A program made the translations under genes and the position numbers. From NCBI GenBank assembly GCA_020851655.1, contig JADZCI010000053.1, forward strand, positions 1 to 56,461: a stretch of 56,461 nt of DNA, read 5' to 3'. Shown piece by piece: positions 39,858 through 48,049 of the stretch. The notes under the pieces were generated by a model that worked only from the letters and a program-made list of their open reading frames with translations, searched no databases and was not told the origin of the DNA. The stretch is from Bryobacterales bacterium (GTDB lineage: Bacteria > Acidobacteriota > Terriglobia > Bryobacterales > Bryobacteraceae). How positions within the stretch are numbered: position 1 is the stretch's first letter; each line of letters starts with the position of its first letter.

Positions 39858-41807
39858 TTGGGGCGCATCCGCGTACTATCCGACAACGTCGCAAACAAAA
39901 TCGCCGCCGGGGAGGTTGTTGAACGCCCCGCATCCGTGGTCAAGGAACTGCTTGAGAACGCGCTGGATGCCGGCGCCACCGAAGTCCGGGTCGATTCCGA
40001 AACGGGCGGGCGGAGGCTCATACGGGTAGCGGACAACGGGTGCGGCATGCTCCGCGACGATGCCTTGCTGGCGTTTGAACGGCACGCCACGAGCAAGCTT
40101 TCCGATGTCAAGGATCTCGAAGCCATCGCCACGCTGGGATTTCGCGGCGAGGCGCTGCCTTCGATCGCCTCCGTCTCAAGGCTGGTGCTGGAAACGCGTT
40201 CCATGGACGAACCTACCGGGGCGCGCGTCGAAATCGCCGGCGGCAAGATCCTGAACTGCAGTGAGACAGCCATGGCGGGCGGCACCACCATCACCGTGCG
40301 CGACCTGTTCTTCAACGTGCCGGCGCGGAAGAAGTTCCTGCGTTCGGAACAGACCGAACTCGCTCATATTGCCTCGCTGGTGACGCACTACAGCCTGGCG
40401 CATCCGGAGAAGTCGTTCAGTCTCACGCACGGCGGCAAAGAACTGTTGGGGGTGACCCCGGCCGGCGAGTTGCGCGACCGCGTGTTTCAGGTATTTGGCT
40501 CGCAGACCCTGGACGAACTGGTAGACCTGGGTGCGCGCGAGAAACAGCTTCTGCTGGCCAGAGACGAAAATGACGGGGAGCCTGAATCCGCGCTGTTCGT
40601 GTTGCGCGGCTTTGTGTCGCGGCCGCAGGTTCAGAAGATGAACCGGAACTCGATCTTCCTGTTCGTCAACCGCCGTCTGATCAAAGACCGGCTGTTGCTG
40701 CACGCGGTTTCGGCCGCCTATCACAACCTGATTCCGCCGTCGACGTACCCGTTCGCATTGTTGTTCGTAGATTGTGACCCGGGCGAGGTGGATGTCAACG
40801 TCCATCCTTCGAAAACCGAGGTCCGGTTCCGTCACGGCACTTTCGTGCACGACTTCGTGCGGGACTCGATCCGGCAGGCGCTGATTGAGACACGTCCGGT
40901 TTCAGCGCTGCCGCTGGCCGCATCTCCAGCACAGCCGGGCGCACGCCTGCCGTATTCGGAATTCACGCAGACCATCGAGAACACGCGCTTCGACGAAGTG
41001 CGGTTGCCCGAGCCGGGAACGGTTCCACAGACGCTGGAGCCGGAGAAGCTGCCCGAGTTTACGCTGCGGCAACCGAGGGCGCCCGACCCGCGCTTTGACT
41101 TTGGAGGGGCGTCGATCCCGGTGGGCCAGGAGCGGGCTCAGCCGCCGGCCGGACCGCGTCTGCGTGTTCCGGACACCCACGGTGGTTTTCCCGCGGACAT
41201 GCCGGAGCCGCCATTCACACAGGCGCCGCTCGGAAACCTTCGTCCGCTCGGGCAGATGCAGGACAGCTTTATCGTTGCGGCCGGGCCGGATGGTCTGTGG
41301 ATCATCGATCAGCATGTCGCCCACGAGCGAGTGCTGTTCGAGAAGCAGCTTGCGGCCCAGGCCGCCGGCCGGGTGGAACAGCAGCGGCTGTTGATGCCGG
41401 TGGTGCTCGAACTGACTCCGGCACAGCAGGTCGAGTACGGACGGCTGGCGCAGGATCTCAATGCGGCGGGGTTCGAAACCGAGCCGTTCGGCAACCGGAC
41501 GATTGCCGTGAAGGCCGCTCCTTCCGGCATCGGCCCGGCCGACATCGAGCGGGTGATCTTCGAAATCCTGGAAATTGCCGAGGACGAATTGCGCCGCGTG
41601 ACCGTCGATCAGATCCGCCGCGGCATCGCGGCCTCCATCGCATGCCGGGCGGCCATCAAGATCAATATGCGGCTGGATCAGGCGAAGATGGAATGGCTGC
41701 TCAACGAACTGGCCCGGACCGATTGCCCGATGAGCTGCCCCCACGGCCGGCCCATCGCGCTACGCTATTCCACCCGTGAGATCCTGAAGGCCTTTCACCG
41801 GATCTGA
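39858..41807 (+). CDS. mutL: DNA mismatch repair protein MutL
   Basis: A 649-residue mismatch-repair ATPase. The GHKL motifs are VVKELLENALDAGAT, RVADNGCGM and LGFRGEALPSIASV. The C-terminal domain carries the endonuclease motif as DQHVAHERVLFE (the usual DQHA has Val for Ala; Asp, His and both Glu remain), plus ASIACRAAIKI and CPMSCPHGRPI. This indicates a nicking MutL of the non-E. coli type. TTG start, four bases after the TolC-like gene; weak ribosome-binding site. A Pro-rich linker fills about 350-440. Confidence 0.96.
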   Translation: MGRIRVLSDNVANKIAAGEVVERPASVVKELLENALDAGATEVRVDSETGGRRLIRVADNGCGMLRDDALLAFERHATSKLSDVKDLEAIATLGFRGEALPSIASVSRLVLETRSMDEPTGARVEIAGGKILNCSETAMAGGTTITVRDLFFNVPARKKFLRSEQTELAHIASLVTHYSLAHPEKSFSLTHGGKELLGVTPAGELRDRVFQVFGSQTLDELVDLGAREKQLLLARDENDGEPESALFVLRGFVSRPQVQKMNRNSIFLFVNRRLIKDRLLLHAVSAAYHNLIPPSTYPFALLFVDCDPGEVDVNVHPSKTEVRFRHGTFVHDFVRDSIRQALIETRPVSALPLAASPAQPGARLPYSEFTQTIENTRFDEVRLPEPGTVPQTLEPEKLPEFTLRQPRAPDPRFDFGGASIPVGQERAQPPAGPRLRVPDTHGGFPADMPEPPFTQAPLGNLRPLGQMQDSFIVAAGPDGLWIIDQHVAHERVLFEKQLAAQAAGRVEQQRLLMPVVLELTPAQQVEYGRLAQDLNAAGFETEPFGNRTIAVKAAPSGIGPADIERVIFEILEIAEDELRRVTVDQIRRGIAASIACRAAIKINMRLDQAKMEWLLNELARTDCPMSCPHGRPIALRYSTREILKAFHRI

Positions 41808-41818
41808 ACCGGGCGGTA

Positions 41819-43585
41819 TTACTCCCACTCGATCGGTCCCGGCGGCTTGTGTGTGAGGTCGCAGAAGACGGCGCAGACCCCGTCGAGTGCCAGTAGTCCG
41901 GCGGCCATGCGCTCCTGCAGATCAGCGGGAATCCTCACCGATTGCGCGGTCATCCCGTCAACGGAGTCAACCGGCCGGAGCACTACAGAATCGGGGCGAT
42001 CCTCTGTGCCGAGGGGGATCAGGATGACGGGGAACTGCCAGACCTTCTGGTCAAAGCCGCTCTCGTGGGAGATGCCGCGGACGATCGCGTCGGCCTGGCG
42101 CAGCCGCTCCAATCGCGTGGCGCACATCACTGCCCGGCCAACTTTCATTTGCTCAAGGGGGACCGCTGACCGCACCAGGCCGACGACCCGGTTGATGTCG
42201 TCATAGCGGTTGATCAACTCCGTGGCCCGGTCCTGTCCATGCGGGTCCTCGATGATCAGCACGGGCCGGTAGCTGCGCGAATCTCCCTGGACGCCAACCG
42301 ACCGCACGCGTGCGAGGGTCCCCCCACCATGGGACTGAACCGGATGCTCGGCGGTCGAGCACAAGCAGCGGATGGCGAGGCCAGGTCCCGGGAACGGATG
42401 CCGCTGGAGCATCTCCGCCGGAAGGCCGAGTTCGGCGCCGACCTCGCGAACTTCGTCCTTGTAGAGCAGATGAAGCGGCTCGATGATGCGGCCTTCGTCG
42501 ATCAGCTTTTGAATTCCGGCGACCCGGTTGTGATGTGTCTTGATGAGGTCGGCTTTGGCGGTGCCGCCGGACTCGATTGTGTCCGGGTAGATGGTTCCCT
42601 GTCCCAGGATCCACTCCGCGCCGGTGTAATGCCCGGATTCGAGGATCTGCTCCTGTACCTCCACGAACTTCTCGCCAATGATGTGGCGCTTTTGTTCGGG
42701 CTCGGAGACGCCTTCGAGCGCCGCCAGGAAACGCGGCGCGGCGTGCTCGATAGAAAAAACGCCTTTGCCCAGCGATTCGAAAACACCGCTCACAAAGCTG
42801 GTTTCGCCGGCGCGCATCAAGCCGGTATCGACGTACAGGCCGCGTACGCGTTCAGGTCCCAGCGCGCGCAGGCACAAAGTAAACGCCACTGTGGAATCAA
42901 CGCCGCCGCTGACGAAGAAAAAGACACGGCGGCCGCCGGCAACTTTGCGAATCTCATCTTCAATCCGGGCAACCTGCTCGTGCGGGTCCCAGTCCTTCCG
43001 GCAGCCGCAGATGTCGAAAAGAAAGTTCGATAGAATCCGCTTCCCGTTGTGGGTGTGCGCCACCTCGGGATGAAACTGCACTCCGTACAAGCGCCGGGCG
43101 GGATCCGCCATGGCGGCTACCGCGCAGGTTCCGGTCGAGCCGGTGACCTCGAATCCGGGTGGCGCCGCAGTCACCGTATCCCGGTGGCTCATCCAGATCT
43201 GCTGGGAACCCTCGGCGCCACGAAAGAGCGGAGTGGAGGCGGTGGTCTGGAGCCGCGCCAACCCGTATTCGCCCTTGGTTCCGCGCTCGACCTTGCCGCC
43301 GAGATGGTAGGCCATCAGTTGCTGGCCGTAGCAGATTCCGAGAATGCCCGCGCCCGATTGGAAGATGGCGGGGTCCACCACCGGACTGCCGCTTTCATAG
43401 ACACTCGCCGGACCTCCCGATATCACCAGTCCCCGGACCCCAGCCAGTTCAGCAGCGGGAGTTTCGCTGGCCCGGATCTCGGAATACACCCCCAACTCGC
43501 GAATCTTGCGAGTGATCAGGTGGCAGTATTGACCGCCTGTGTCAAGGACGACGATCTGGGGCAGCTTTTGCCCGGGTGAGTTCAA
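41819..43585 (-). CDS. guaA: GMP synthase (glutamine-hydrolysing)
   Basis: A 588-residue enzyme making GMP from XMP. Amidotransferase domain: catalytic Cys in GILGICYGQQLMAYHLGG and His/Glu in QFHPEV. ATP-pyrophosphatase domain: VSGGVDSTVAF. Dimerisation domain ends IEWE. About 60-70 residues longer than E. coli GuaA, with the additions in the C-terminal domain (near SHGGGTLARVRSVGVQGDSR and HGQDRATELINRYDDIN). TTG start overlaps the ctpA stop (TTGA), implying coupled translation. Confidence 0.96.
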   Translation of the reverse strand: MNSPGQKLPQIVVLDTGGQYCHLITRKIRELGVYSEIRASETPAAELAGVRGLVISGGPASVYESGSPVVDPAIFQSGAGILGICYGQQLMAYHLGGKVERGTKGEYGLARLQTTASTPLFRGAEGSQQIWMSHRDTVTAAPPGFEVTGSTGTCAVAAMADPARRLYGVQFHPEVAHTHNGKRILSNFLFDICGCRKDWDPHEQVARIEDEIRKVAGGRRVFFFVSGGVDSTVAFTLCLRALGPERVRGLYVDTGLMRAGETSFVSGVFESLGKGVFSIEHAAPRFLAALEGVSEPEQKRHIIGEKFVEVQEQILESGHYTGAEWILGQGTIYPDTIESGGTAKADLIKTHHNRVAGIQKLIDEGRIIEPLHLLYKDEVREVGAELGLPAEMLQRHPFPGPGLAIRCLCSTAEHPVQSHGGGTLARVRSVGVQGDSRSYRPVLIIEDPHGQDRATELINRYDDINRVVGLVRSAVPLEQMKVGRAVMCATRLERLRQADAIVRGISHESGFDQKVWQFPVILIPLGTEDRPDSVVLRPVDSVDGMTAQSVRIPADLQERMAAGLLALDGVCAVFCDLTHKPPGPIEWE

Positions 43586-45171
43586 TCCCGTCCGATCCTG
43601 GTATCGCGTTGAACGATCTGTTTTTTCGCCGTATCCAGCAGCGCCTTGGCCTTGGGCAGAGCCTCGACCGCTTTCTGCACCATCGGGTCGCTTTCCACCG
43701 CGAAGCGGAGAGACTCGTCCAGACTGAAAGCCGTGATGAACGCCTCTCGCTTCAACTGCGTCTTCATCCAGTCGTTGTTCTCGGCGAACTCGGCTTCGGT
43801 GAACTGCACATTGTTCTTCAGCAGATAGGCGTGAAACTCGTTCATCATGGCCAAGTCCGGTTCCCAGGTCTTGGTCAGGTGAGTGTCATGCGAAGCAAAA
43901 TACTTGGGCACGAACTCGAAGAACGCCCTGCGCCGCGCCAGGTCCAATTGGAACCGGTTGTACTTGGGTACATACTTTTCGTCCGGAGTGATCCCGTTGC
44001 CGCCGTAGACGGCGCGGCCGGAGTCGGTCATCTTGGCGTCGTTCAGGTTCTTCGCATCCGAATCCTTGTGGAAGTAGTACTCATAGAACGAGCCGCTGCT
44101 GTAGTCGCGCTGGATGAGGCGTCCGCTCGGTGTGTAATACTTCGCGGTCGTCAAGGCCAGGCCGGTATTCTCCGCCAAGGGGAAAACCGTCTGGACGAGA
44201 CCCTTGCCAAAAGTCTGGTCTCCGAACACCCAGGCCCGGTCATGATCCTGCAATGCTCCGGCGACGATTTCAGCCGCCGACGCTGAATAGCGGTTCACCA
44301 TGACGACGATTGGGTAATCCCACTTATTGGTGCCGTTATTGGCGACATAGGGCTTCTCCGGCGATGAACGCCCGCGATGGGACACCACTGTCTGGCGAGG
44401 CTTCAGGAACCGTCCCGCCACAGCCACGCCCTCATTCAGCAGCCCGCCAGGGTTCTCTCGCAAGTCCAGGATCAAGCCTTTGATATTCTGTTCGCCCAAT
44501 CCTTTGATAGCCTTTTCGAGTTCCTGGGAGGTGTTCTCGTTAAAGCTCTCGATGTCGATATAGGCGATTCCCGGCTTCAGGAAAAAGGCGTTCTGGACGC
44601 TGAAGCGAGGGATCTCGCCACGGGTAATGTTAAACACCAGGGGTTTTTCGGCGCCTTCGCGCGCCACCTTAATCTGAACCTGAGTTCCCTTGGGACCCTT
44701 GAGGAGGTCAGCCACTTCTGTGGTGGTCAGCCCGTCGCAGCGCTTGTCGTTGACCTCGAGGATGATATCGCCCGGGCGGATGCCCGCCTTGTAGGCCGGG
44801 GAGCCCGTAAAGGGCGCGATAACAGTCGTCTTGCCTTCGCGGTTCGGTCCCACTTGCATGCCGACGCCATAGTAGGCGCCACGCTGGTCTTCCCGGAGAA
44901 GCTGGAAATCGCGAGGGTCAAAGAAACTGGAGTGCGGGTCGAGGGTTCGCAGCATTCCGGGCACGGCGCCTTTATATATCGCCTTGTCAGGATTGACTTT
45001 ATCCGCGTAGTTTTCTTCGACGAGCCGGTAGATGCTGGTGAAGCTCTTCAGCCCGGTGGTGAGATCGTCTTCTCCGCCGGCGGACTGCGCCGGCGTGACC
45101 AGCCCCCCAAGCAGGGCGCAAGCCGCAATGAGCAACAACGACAAAAAGACAGACCGGTAACGGCGCGTCAC
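43582..45171 (-). CDS. ctpA: C-terminal processing protease, S41 family
   Basis: A 529-residue periplasmic protease. After a signal-anchor (YRSVFLSLLLIAACALLGGL) comes a helical N-domain, a PDZ domain (about residues 115-200, GVGMQVGPNREGKTTVIAPF ... GIRPGDIILEVNDKRCDGL) and the S41 catalytic domain with Ser in NRYSASAAEIVAGAL and Lys in FGDQTFGKGLVQT. GTG start at 45171 is preceded by GGGAGG; the frame is open further upstream through the merR region but lacks a site there. It trims envelope proteins; exact substrates unknown. Confidence 0.94.
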   Translation of the reverse strand: MTRRYRSVFLSLLLIAACALLGGLVTPAQSAGGEDDLTTGLKSFTSIYRLVEENYADKVNPDKAIYKGAVPGMLRTLDPHSSFFDPRDFQLLREDQRGAYYGVGMQVGPNREGKTTVIAPFTGSPAYKAGIRPGDIILEVNDKRCDGLTTTEVADLLKGPKGTQVQIKVAREGAEKPLVFNITRGEIPRFSVQNAFFLKPGIAYIDIESFNENTSQELEKAIKGLGEQNIKGLILDLRENPGGLLNEGVAVAGRFLKPRQTVVSHRGRSSPEKPYVANNGTNKWDYPIVVMVNRYSASAAEIVAGALQDHDRAWVFGDQTFGKGLVQTVFPLAENTGLALTTAKYYTPSGRLIQRDYSSGSFYEYYFHKDSDAKNLNDAKMTDSGRAVYGGNGITPDEKYVPKYNRFQLDLARRRAFFEFVPKYFASHDTHLTKTWEPDLAMMNEFHAYLLKNNVQFTEAEFAENNDWMKTQLKREAFITAFSLDESLRFAVESDPMVQKAVEALPKAKALLDTAKKQIVQRDTRIGRD

Positions 45172-45218
45172 AATAGGCCTCCCAGACCTGACTATCAGTA
45201 TAGCTCCAGGGTTGACGC

Positions 45219-45237
45219 CCGCCGGGAGGGCGGGCCA
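45219..45237 (-). terminator. GC hairpin between merR and ctpA
   Basis: GCCCGCC and GGCGGGC pair across five bases just after the MerR-type gene, 6 bases beyond its stop on the minus strand. No U-tract follows, so it is at best a weak or Rho-assisted terminator. A TATACT at 45202-45197 (minus) could be the -10 of a ctpA promoter, but no good -35 accompanies it. Confidence 0.4.
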
Positions 45238-45242
45238 AAGGC

Positions 45243-45740
45243 TTACAGAGCCTTGGCTTTTCGCACAGCCCCACTTGTTTCGACGCGTGGCGGCTTCTTT
45301 GGTGTCACCGAAAGACGCTTCACCTGGTCGGTGACGCACACCAGGAACATAGGTTGCTTGGCGCCCTTCAGGATGTCGACAATCTGGTCGTTGCTGGTTT
45401 CGAGAAAGATCGACTTTCCGTCGGTTAGGAGGTGCAGTTCCGCATCCCCGCTGAGCACTTCAGACAAGCGGCGGCCCATTTCGCGTTGCAGAAAGCGCAG
45501 CACGCGCCGGATTTTCTGGAGTGAGAAGCCTTTACGGCGAAGTTCGGCGATAACCGCCACCTCCACGACTTCCTCCAGGCCGTAGAGCCGCTTGTGGCCT
45601 TCGTGCTTGGGAGACACAACCTTCTTTTCGTCCCACCACTGCAACTGCCGCAGGCTGACGCCGGCCGCCCGCGACACATCTGTACTGGAATAGACCTTGA
45701 GCCCCGAAGCTTCAGAAAGCGCTTTTTTTGTTTTGAACAT
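45243..45740 (-). CDS. MerR-type transcriptional regulator
   Basis: A 165-residue regulator. The winged helix-turn-helix begins VYSSTDVSRAAGVSLRQLQWWDEKKVV near residue 18, followed by HKRLYGLEEVVEVAVIAELRRKG and a dimerisation helix (FSLQKIRRVLRFLQREMG). The C-terminal 70 residues are predicted beta-rich, lack a cysteine metal site, and end in a basic tail. ATG at 45740 follows GGAG; the frame opens earlier (45824) inside folC. Ligand unknown. It sits between folC and ctpA on the same strand. Confidence 0.88.
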   Translation of the reverse strand: MFKTKKALSEASGLKVYSSTDVSRAAGVSLRQLQWWDEKKVVSPKHEGHKRLYGLEEVVEVAVIAELRRKGFSLQKIRRVLRFLQREMGRRLSEVLSGDAELHLLTDGKSIFLETSNDQIVDILKGAKQPMFLVCVTDQVKRLSVTPKKPPRVETSGAVRKAKAL

Positions 45741-45799
45741 TACGTTTACTCCGTGTTTAGGATGCGCCATAAGGGATTTTATCGTAAATCGGCTTTGAG

Positions 45800-47134
45800 T
45801 CAAGCGGATTTCGGGTGTCCACACAATAATGGCCGCACCTCACCCACCAGATACAGAGAACCGGTTATGAATACAACGTCTTGCGGCGGAACGTCCCGTA
45901 TTAACGCCAGGACATCGAGCGCTGACGGGGCGAGAATGGCTGAGGATTGGCCGGTGAGGTCGCGCAGTTCGGCGGGGAGGAACGCCCGGGGATTGGCCGG
46001 GGCGGTGAAGATCAACCGGGCGGCCAGGGGAAACAGTAAGTTGCCAATCAGGTTCACGTCCTTGTCGCGCATGGCGGCAAACACGATCCAGATCTTCTTG
46101 CCCGCGTGAAAGCGCTTGATGTAGCGGGCGAGCGCCTCCGCCCCGGCGGGGTTGTGGGCGCCGTCCAGAAACACGCTCGGGCTTTGTTGGACCAGTTCCA
46201 GCCGCCCTGGCCAGCGGGTCCCGGCGATACCCTCCTCGATATGCCGCGGTGACAGGCCGGCCAGGTGCAGCGCGGCGGCCGCGGTCAAGGCATTCTCTAC
46301 CTGGTGTTCACCGATGAGCGGGCAGGTGATGTTCAGATCGCTCGGGCCGTGAACTCGAAAGCGGCTCCCGTAGGCGTGGACTTCACAGTCTTGCAGCGTC
46401 CAGTCAGAGGCTCGCGTCACCGGCGCACCCAACTCGGCGGCGCGGCTTTCCAGAACATCCTGCGCCTCGGGACGCTGGCGGGCCAGGACGACCGGACAAC
46501 CGGGCTTGATGATGCCCGCCTTCTCCCAGGCGATTTCTGGAATGGTCTCCCCCAGAAACTTCTCATGGTCGAAATCGACCGGAGTAATGACCGCCAGTTC
46601 AGGCGTCACGATGTTGGTGGCGTCCAGCCGGCCTCCCATTCCGGTCTCCAGCACCACGCGTCCGGCGCGCAGACGGCGAAACAACACCAGCCCCATCGCG
46701 GTGATGGTTTCAAAGTAAGTGGGGTGCATGTCGATTTCACCGGCGGCAAGCATTCGTCCAGCCGTATAGTGGACTTCCTCAAACGCCTCGTTGAAGTCGC
46801 CGTCTGAGACCGGTTCGCCGTTGATTTGAATCCGCTCGGCTGGTTCGACCAGGTGCGGGGAGGTATAAAGTCCGGTCCGGTACCCTGCGCAGCGCAGGCC
46901 GGATTCGATCATGGCGCAGGTGGAACCCTTGCCGTTGGTTCCGGCGACATGGATGAACCGGCACGCATCCTGCGGGCGCCCCAGAGCGTCGAGCAGCGTC
47001 TGGATCCGTTCCAGGCCGAACTTGATGGTCTTGAACTCGTTGCCGAGGGCGTAAAGGAACCGGACGGAATCGGGGTAACCGGTGCTCAGACGTGCTCCTG
47101 TGGGAATTCTAGCAACCGCGAGAACCGGTTCCAC
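45800..47134 (-). CDS. folC: Folylpolyglutamate synthase / dihydrofolate synthase
   Basis: A Mur-ligase-type enzyme of 444 residues adding glutamates to folates. The P-loop is IHVAGTNGKGSTCAMIESG; ETGMGGRLDATNIV, ITPVDFDHEKFLGETIPEIA and FLDGAHNPAGAEAL are the further family blocks. The start is uncertain: GTG at 47134 gives the longest reading but no ribosome-binding site; the conserved part begins near DSVRFLYALGNE. It lies 20 bases after the DUF2149 gene and may be read through from the operon upstream. Confidence 0.94.
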   Translation of the reverse strand: MEPVLAVARIPTGARLSTGYPDSVRFLYALGNEFKTIKFGLERIQTLLDALGRPQDACRFIHVAGTNGKGSTCAMIESGLRCAGYRTGLYTSPHLVEPAERIQINGEPVSDGDFNEAFEEVHYTAGRMLAAGEIDMHPTYFETITAMGLVLFRRLRAGRVVLETGMGGRLDATNIVTPELAVITPVDFDHEKFLGETIPEIAWEKAGIIKPGCPVVLARQRPEAQDVLESRAAELGAPVTRASDWTLQDCEVHAYGSRFRVHGPSDLNITCPLIGEHQVENALTAAAALHLAGLSPRHIEEGIAGTRWPGRLELVQQSPSVFLDGAHNPAGAEALARYIKRFHAGKKIWIVFAAMRDKDVNLIGNLLFPLAARLIFTAPANPRAFLPAELRDLTGQSSAILAPSALDVLALIRDVPPQDVVFITGSLYLVGEVRPLLCGHPKSA

Positions 47135-47154
47135 TTAATTAAGACAGGGGGAGG

Positions 47155-47436
47155 TTACTTGTCGGGCACGTACACCACTTCGCCGCTCGCCAGGCGATAC
47201 GCCGTTCCCAGGCGTTCGCCGTTGCCGCTGAGTTTCTCGTTGGTCGGGCGGTAGCGCTCGATCCTGACGTTGTTCTTTTGCACCATGTCGGGCGAGATTC
47301 CGGCCTTGGAGTAATAGCTCACTGTGGCGAGCAGCAGGGCGGCGGCAAAGGCGATCCAGACGTCAAAAAGGTTGAGCAGCCCGGCGGCGGGATCGTCTTC
47401 CATCAGTTCATCCCAGTGACGCTTCTTACCGAACAT
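47155..47436 (-). CDS. DUF2149 protein, ExbD-like single-pass subunit (HmuV-like)
   Basis: A 93-residue protein with N-terminus inside, one membrane helix (about residues 24-43) and a short periplasmic part ending GEVVYVPDK. The helix begins NLFDVWIAFAAALL with Asp at position 25; ExbD has its proton-carrying Asp in a closely similar place (FIDVMLVLLIIF). I infer it is the ExbD counterpart of the channel protein encoded just upstream, which it overlaps by 11 bases. Matches the last gene of hmu-type operons. Domain assignment by recall, not by search. Confidence 0.85.
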   Translation of the reverse strand: MFGKKRHWDELMEDDPAAGLLNLFDVWIAFAAALLLATVSYYSKAGISPDMVQKNNVRIERYRPTNEKLSGNGERLGTAYRLASGEVVYVPDK

Positions 47437-48049
47437 AGCTGCGCTCCTCGCTGCCGACCGAGGACAGGCGGTCGCAGATAAACTCCAGGTCGGTCAGGTC
47501 GCGCGCATACCAGGTTCGCCGCAGCAAGCCCATGCCAAAGGCGATTCCACTGATCAGAAGGCCCACAACCGTCGCCGTGAACGCCACCACCAGGTTGCCG
47601 GCCAGGGCCTGCATGTTGCCGTTGGCCAGACCCGAAAGAGCGGGTCCCAGGGGAATGAGTGTGCCCATGAGCCCGAGCATCGGGCTGATGCGGGTGATAA
47701 ACGAGTGCCGGGCGATGGAAGAGGAGATGCAGGCTTCGACATTGATGACGGCCTGCCGGAGCATCCGCTCCTCCGACGTCGGTCCGCCCAGGAACTGGAC
47801 AAACCGTTGCGGGAGCCCGGCGCGGGCCGAGGAAAGCGGGATCCAAACGCCGGACTCGTCGCCCCCCCGCCGTGCCAGATCGACCGCGGCGTCGAGCGAG
47901 CGCCGGACGCGGCTCCGCTCGAACGACTCCTTAGCCAATCCTCCGGCCAGGACCAGCACCCAGGCGAGAAAGCCGAGCAGCAAGAGAACAACGGGACCCA
48001 GCAGGGCGTTGGAAATTACATACAAAAGGTCGGTGAGCGCAGTTAACAT
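47426..48049 (-). CDS. MotA/TolQ/ExbB-family proton channel (HmuU-like)
   Basis: A 207-residue inner-membrane protein with three hydrophobic segments: VVLLLLGFLAWVLVLAGG near residue 20, then two after residue 115. The family core reads ITRISPMLGLMGTLIPLGPAL and NLVVAFTATVVGLLISGIAF, including the Thr residues that line the ion path. Such proteins use proton-motive force to energise envelope processes. ATG at 48049 overlaps the end of the CobN-like gene by 7 bases. A longer frame to 48115 lies within that gene and was rejected. Confidence 0.9.
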   Translation of the reverse strand: MLTALTDLLYVISNALLGPVVLLLLGFLAWVLVLAGGLAKESFERSRVRRSLDAAVDLARRGGDESGVWIPLSSARAGLPQRFVQFLGGPTSEERMLRQAVINVEACISSSIARHSFITRISPMLGLMGTLIPLGPALSGLANGNMQALAGNLVVAFTATVVGLLISGIAFGMGLLRRTWYARDLTDLEFICDRLSSVGSEERSYVR

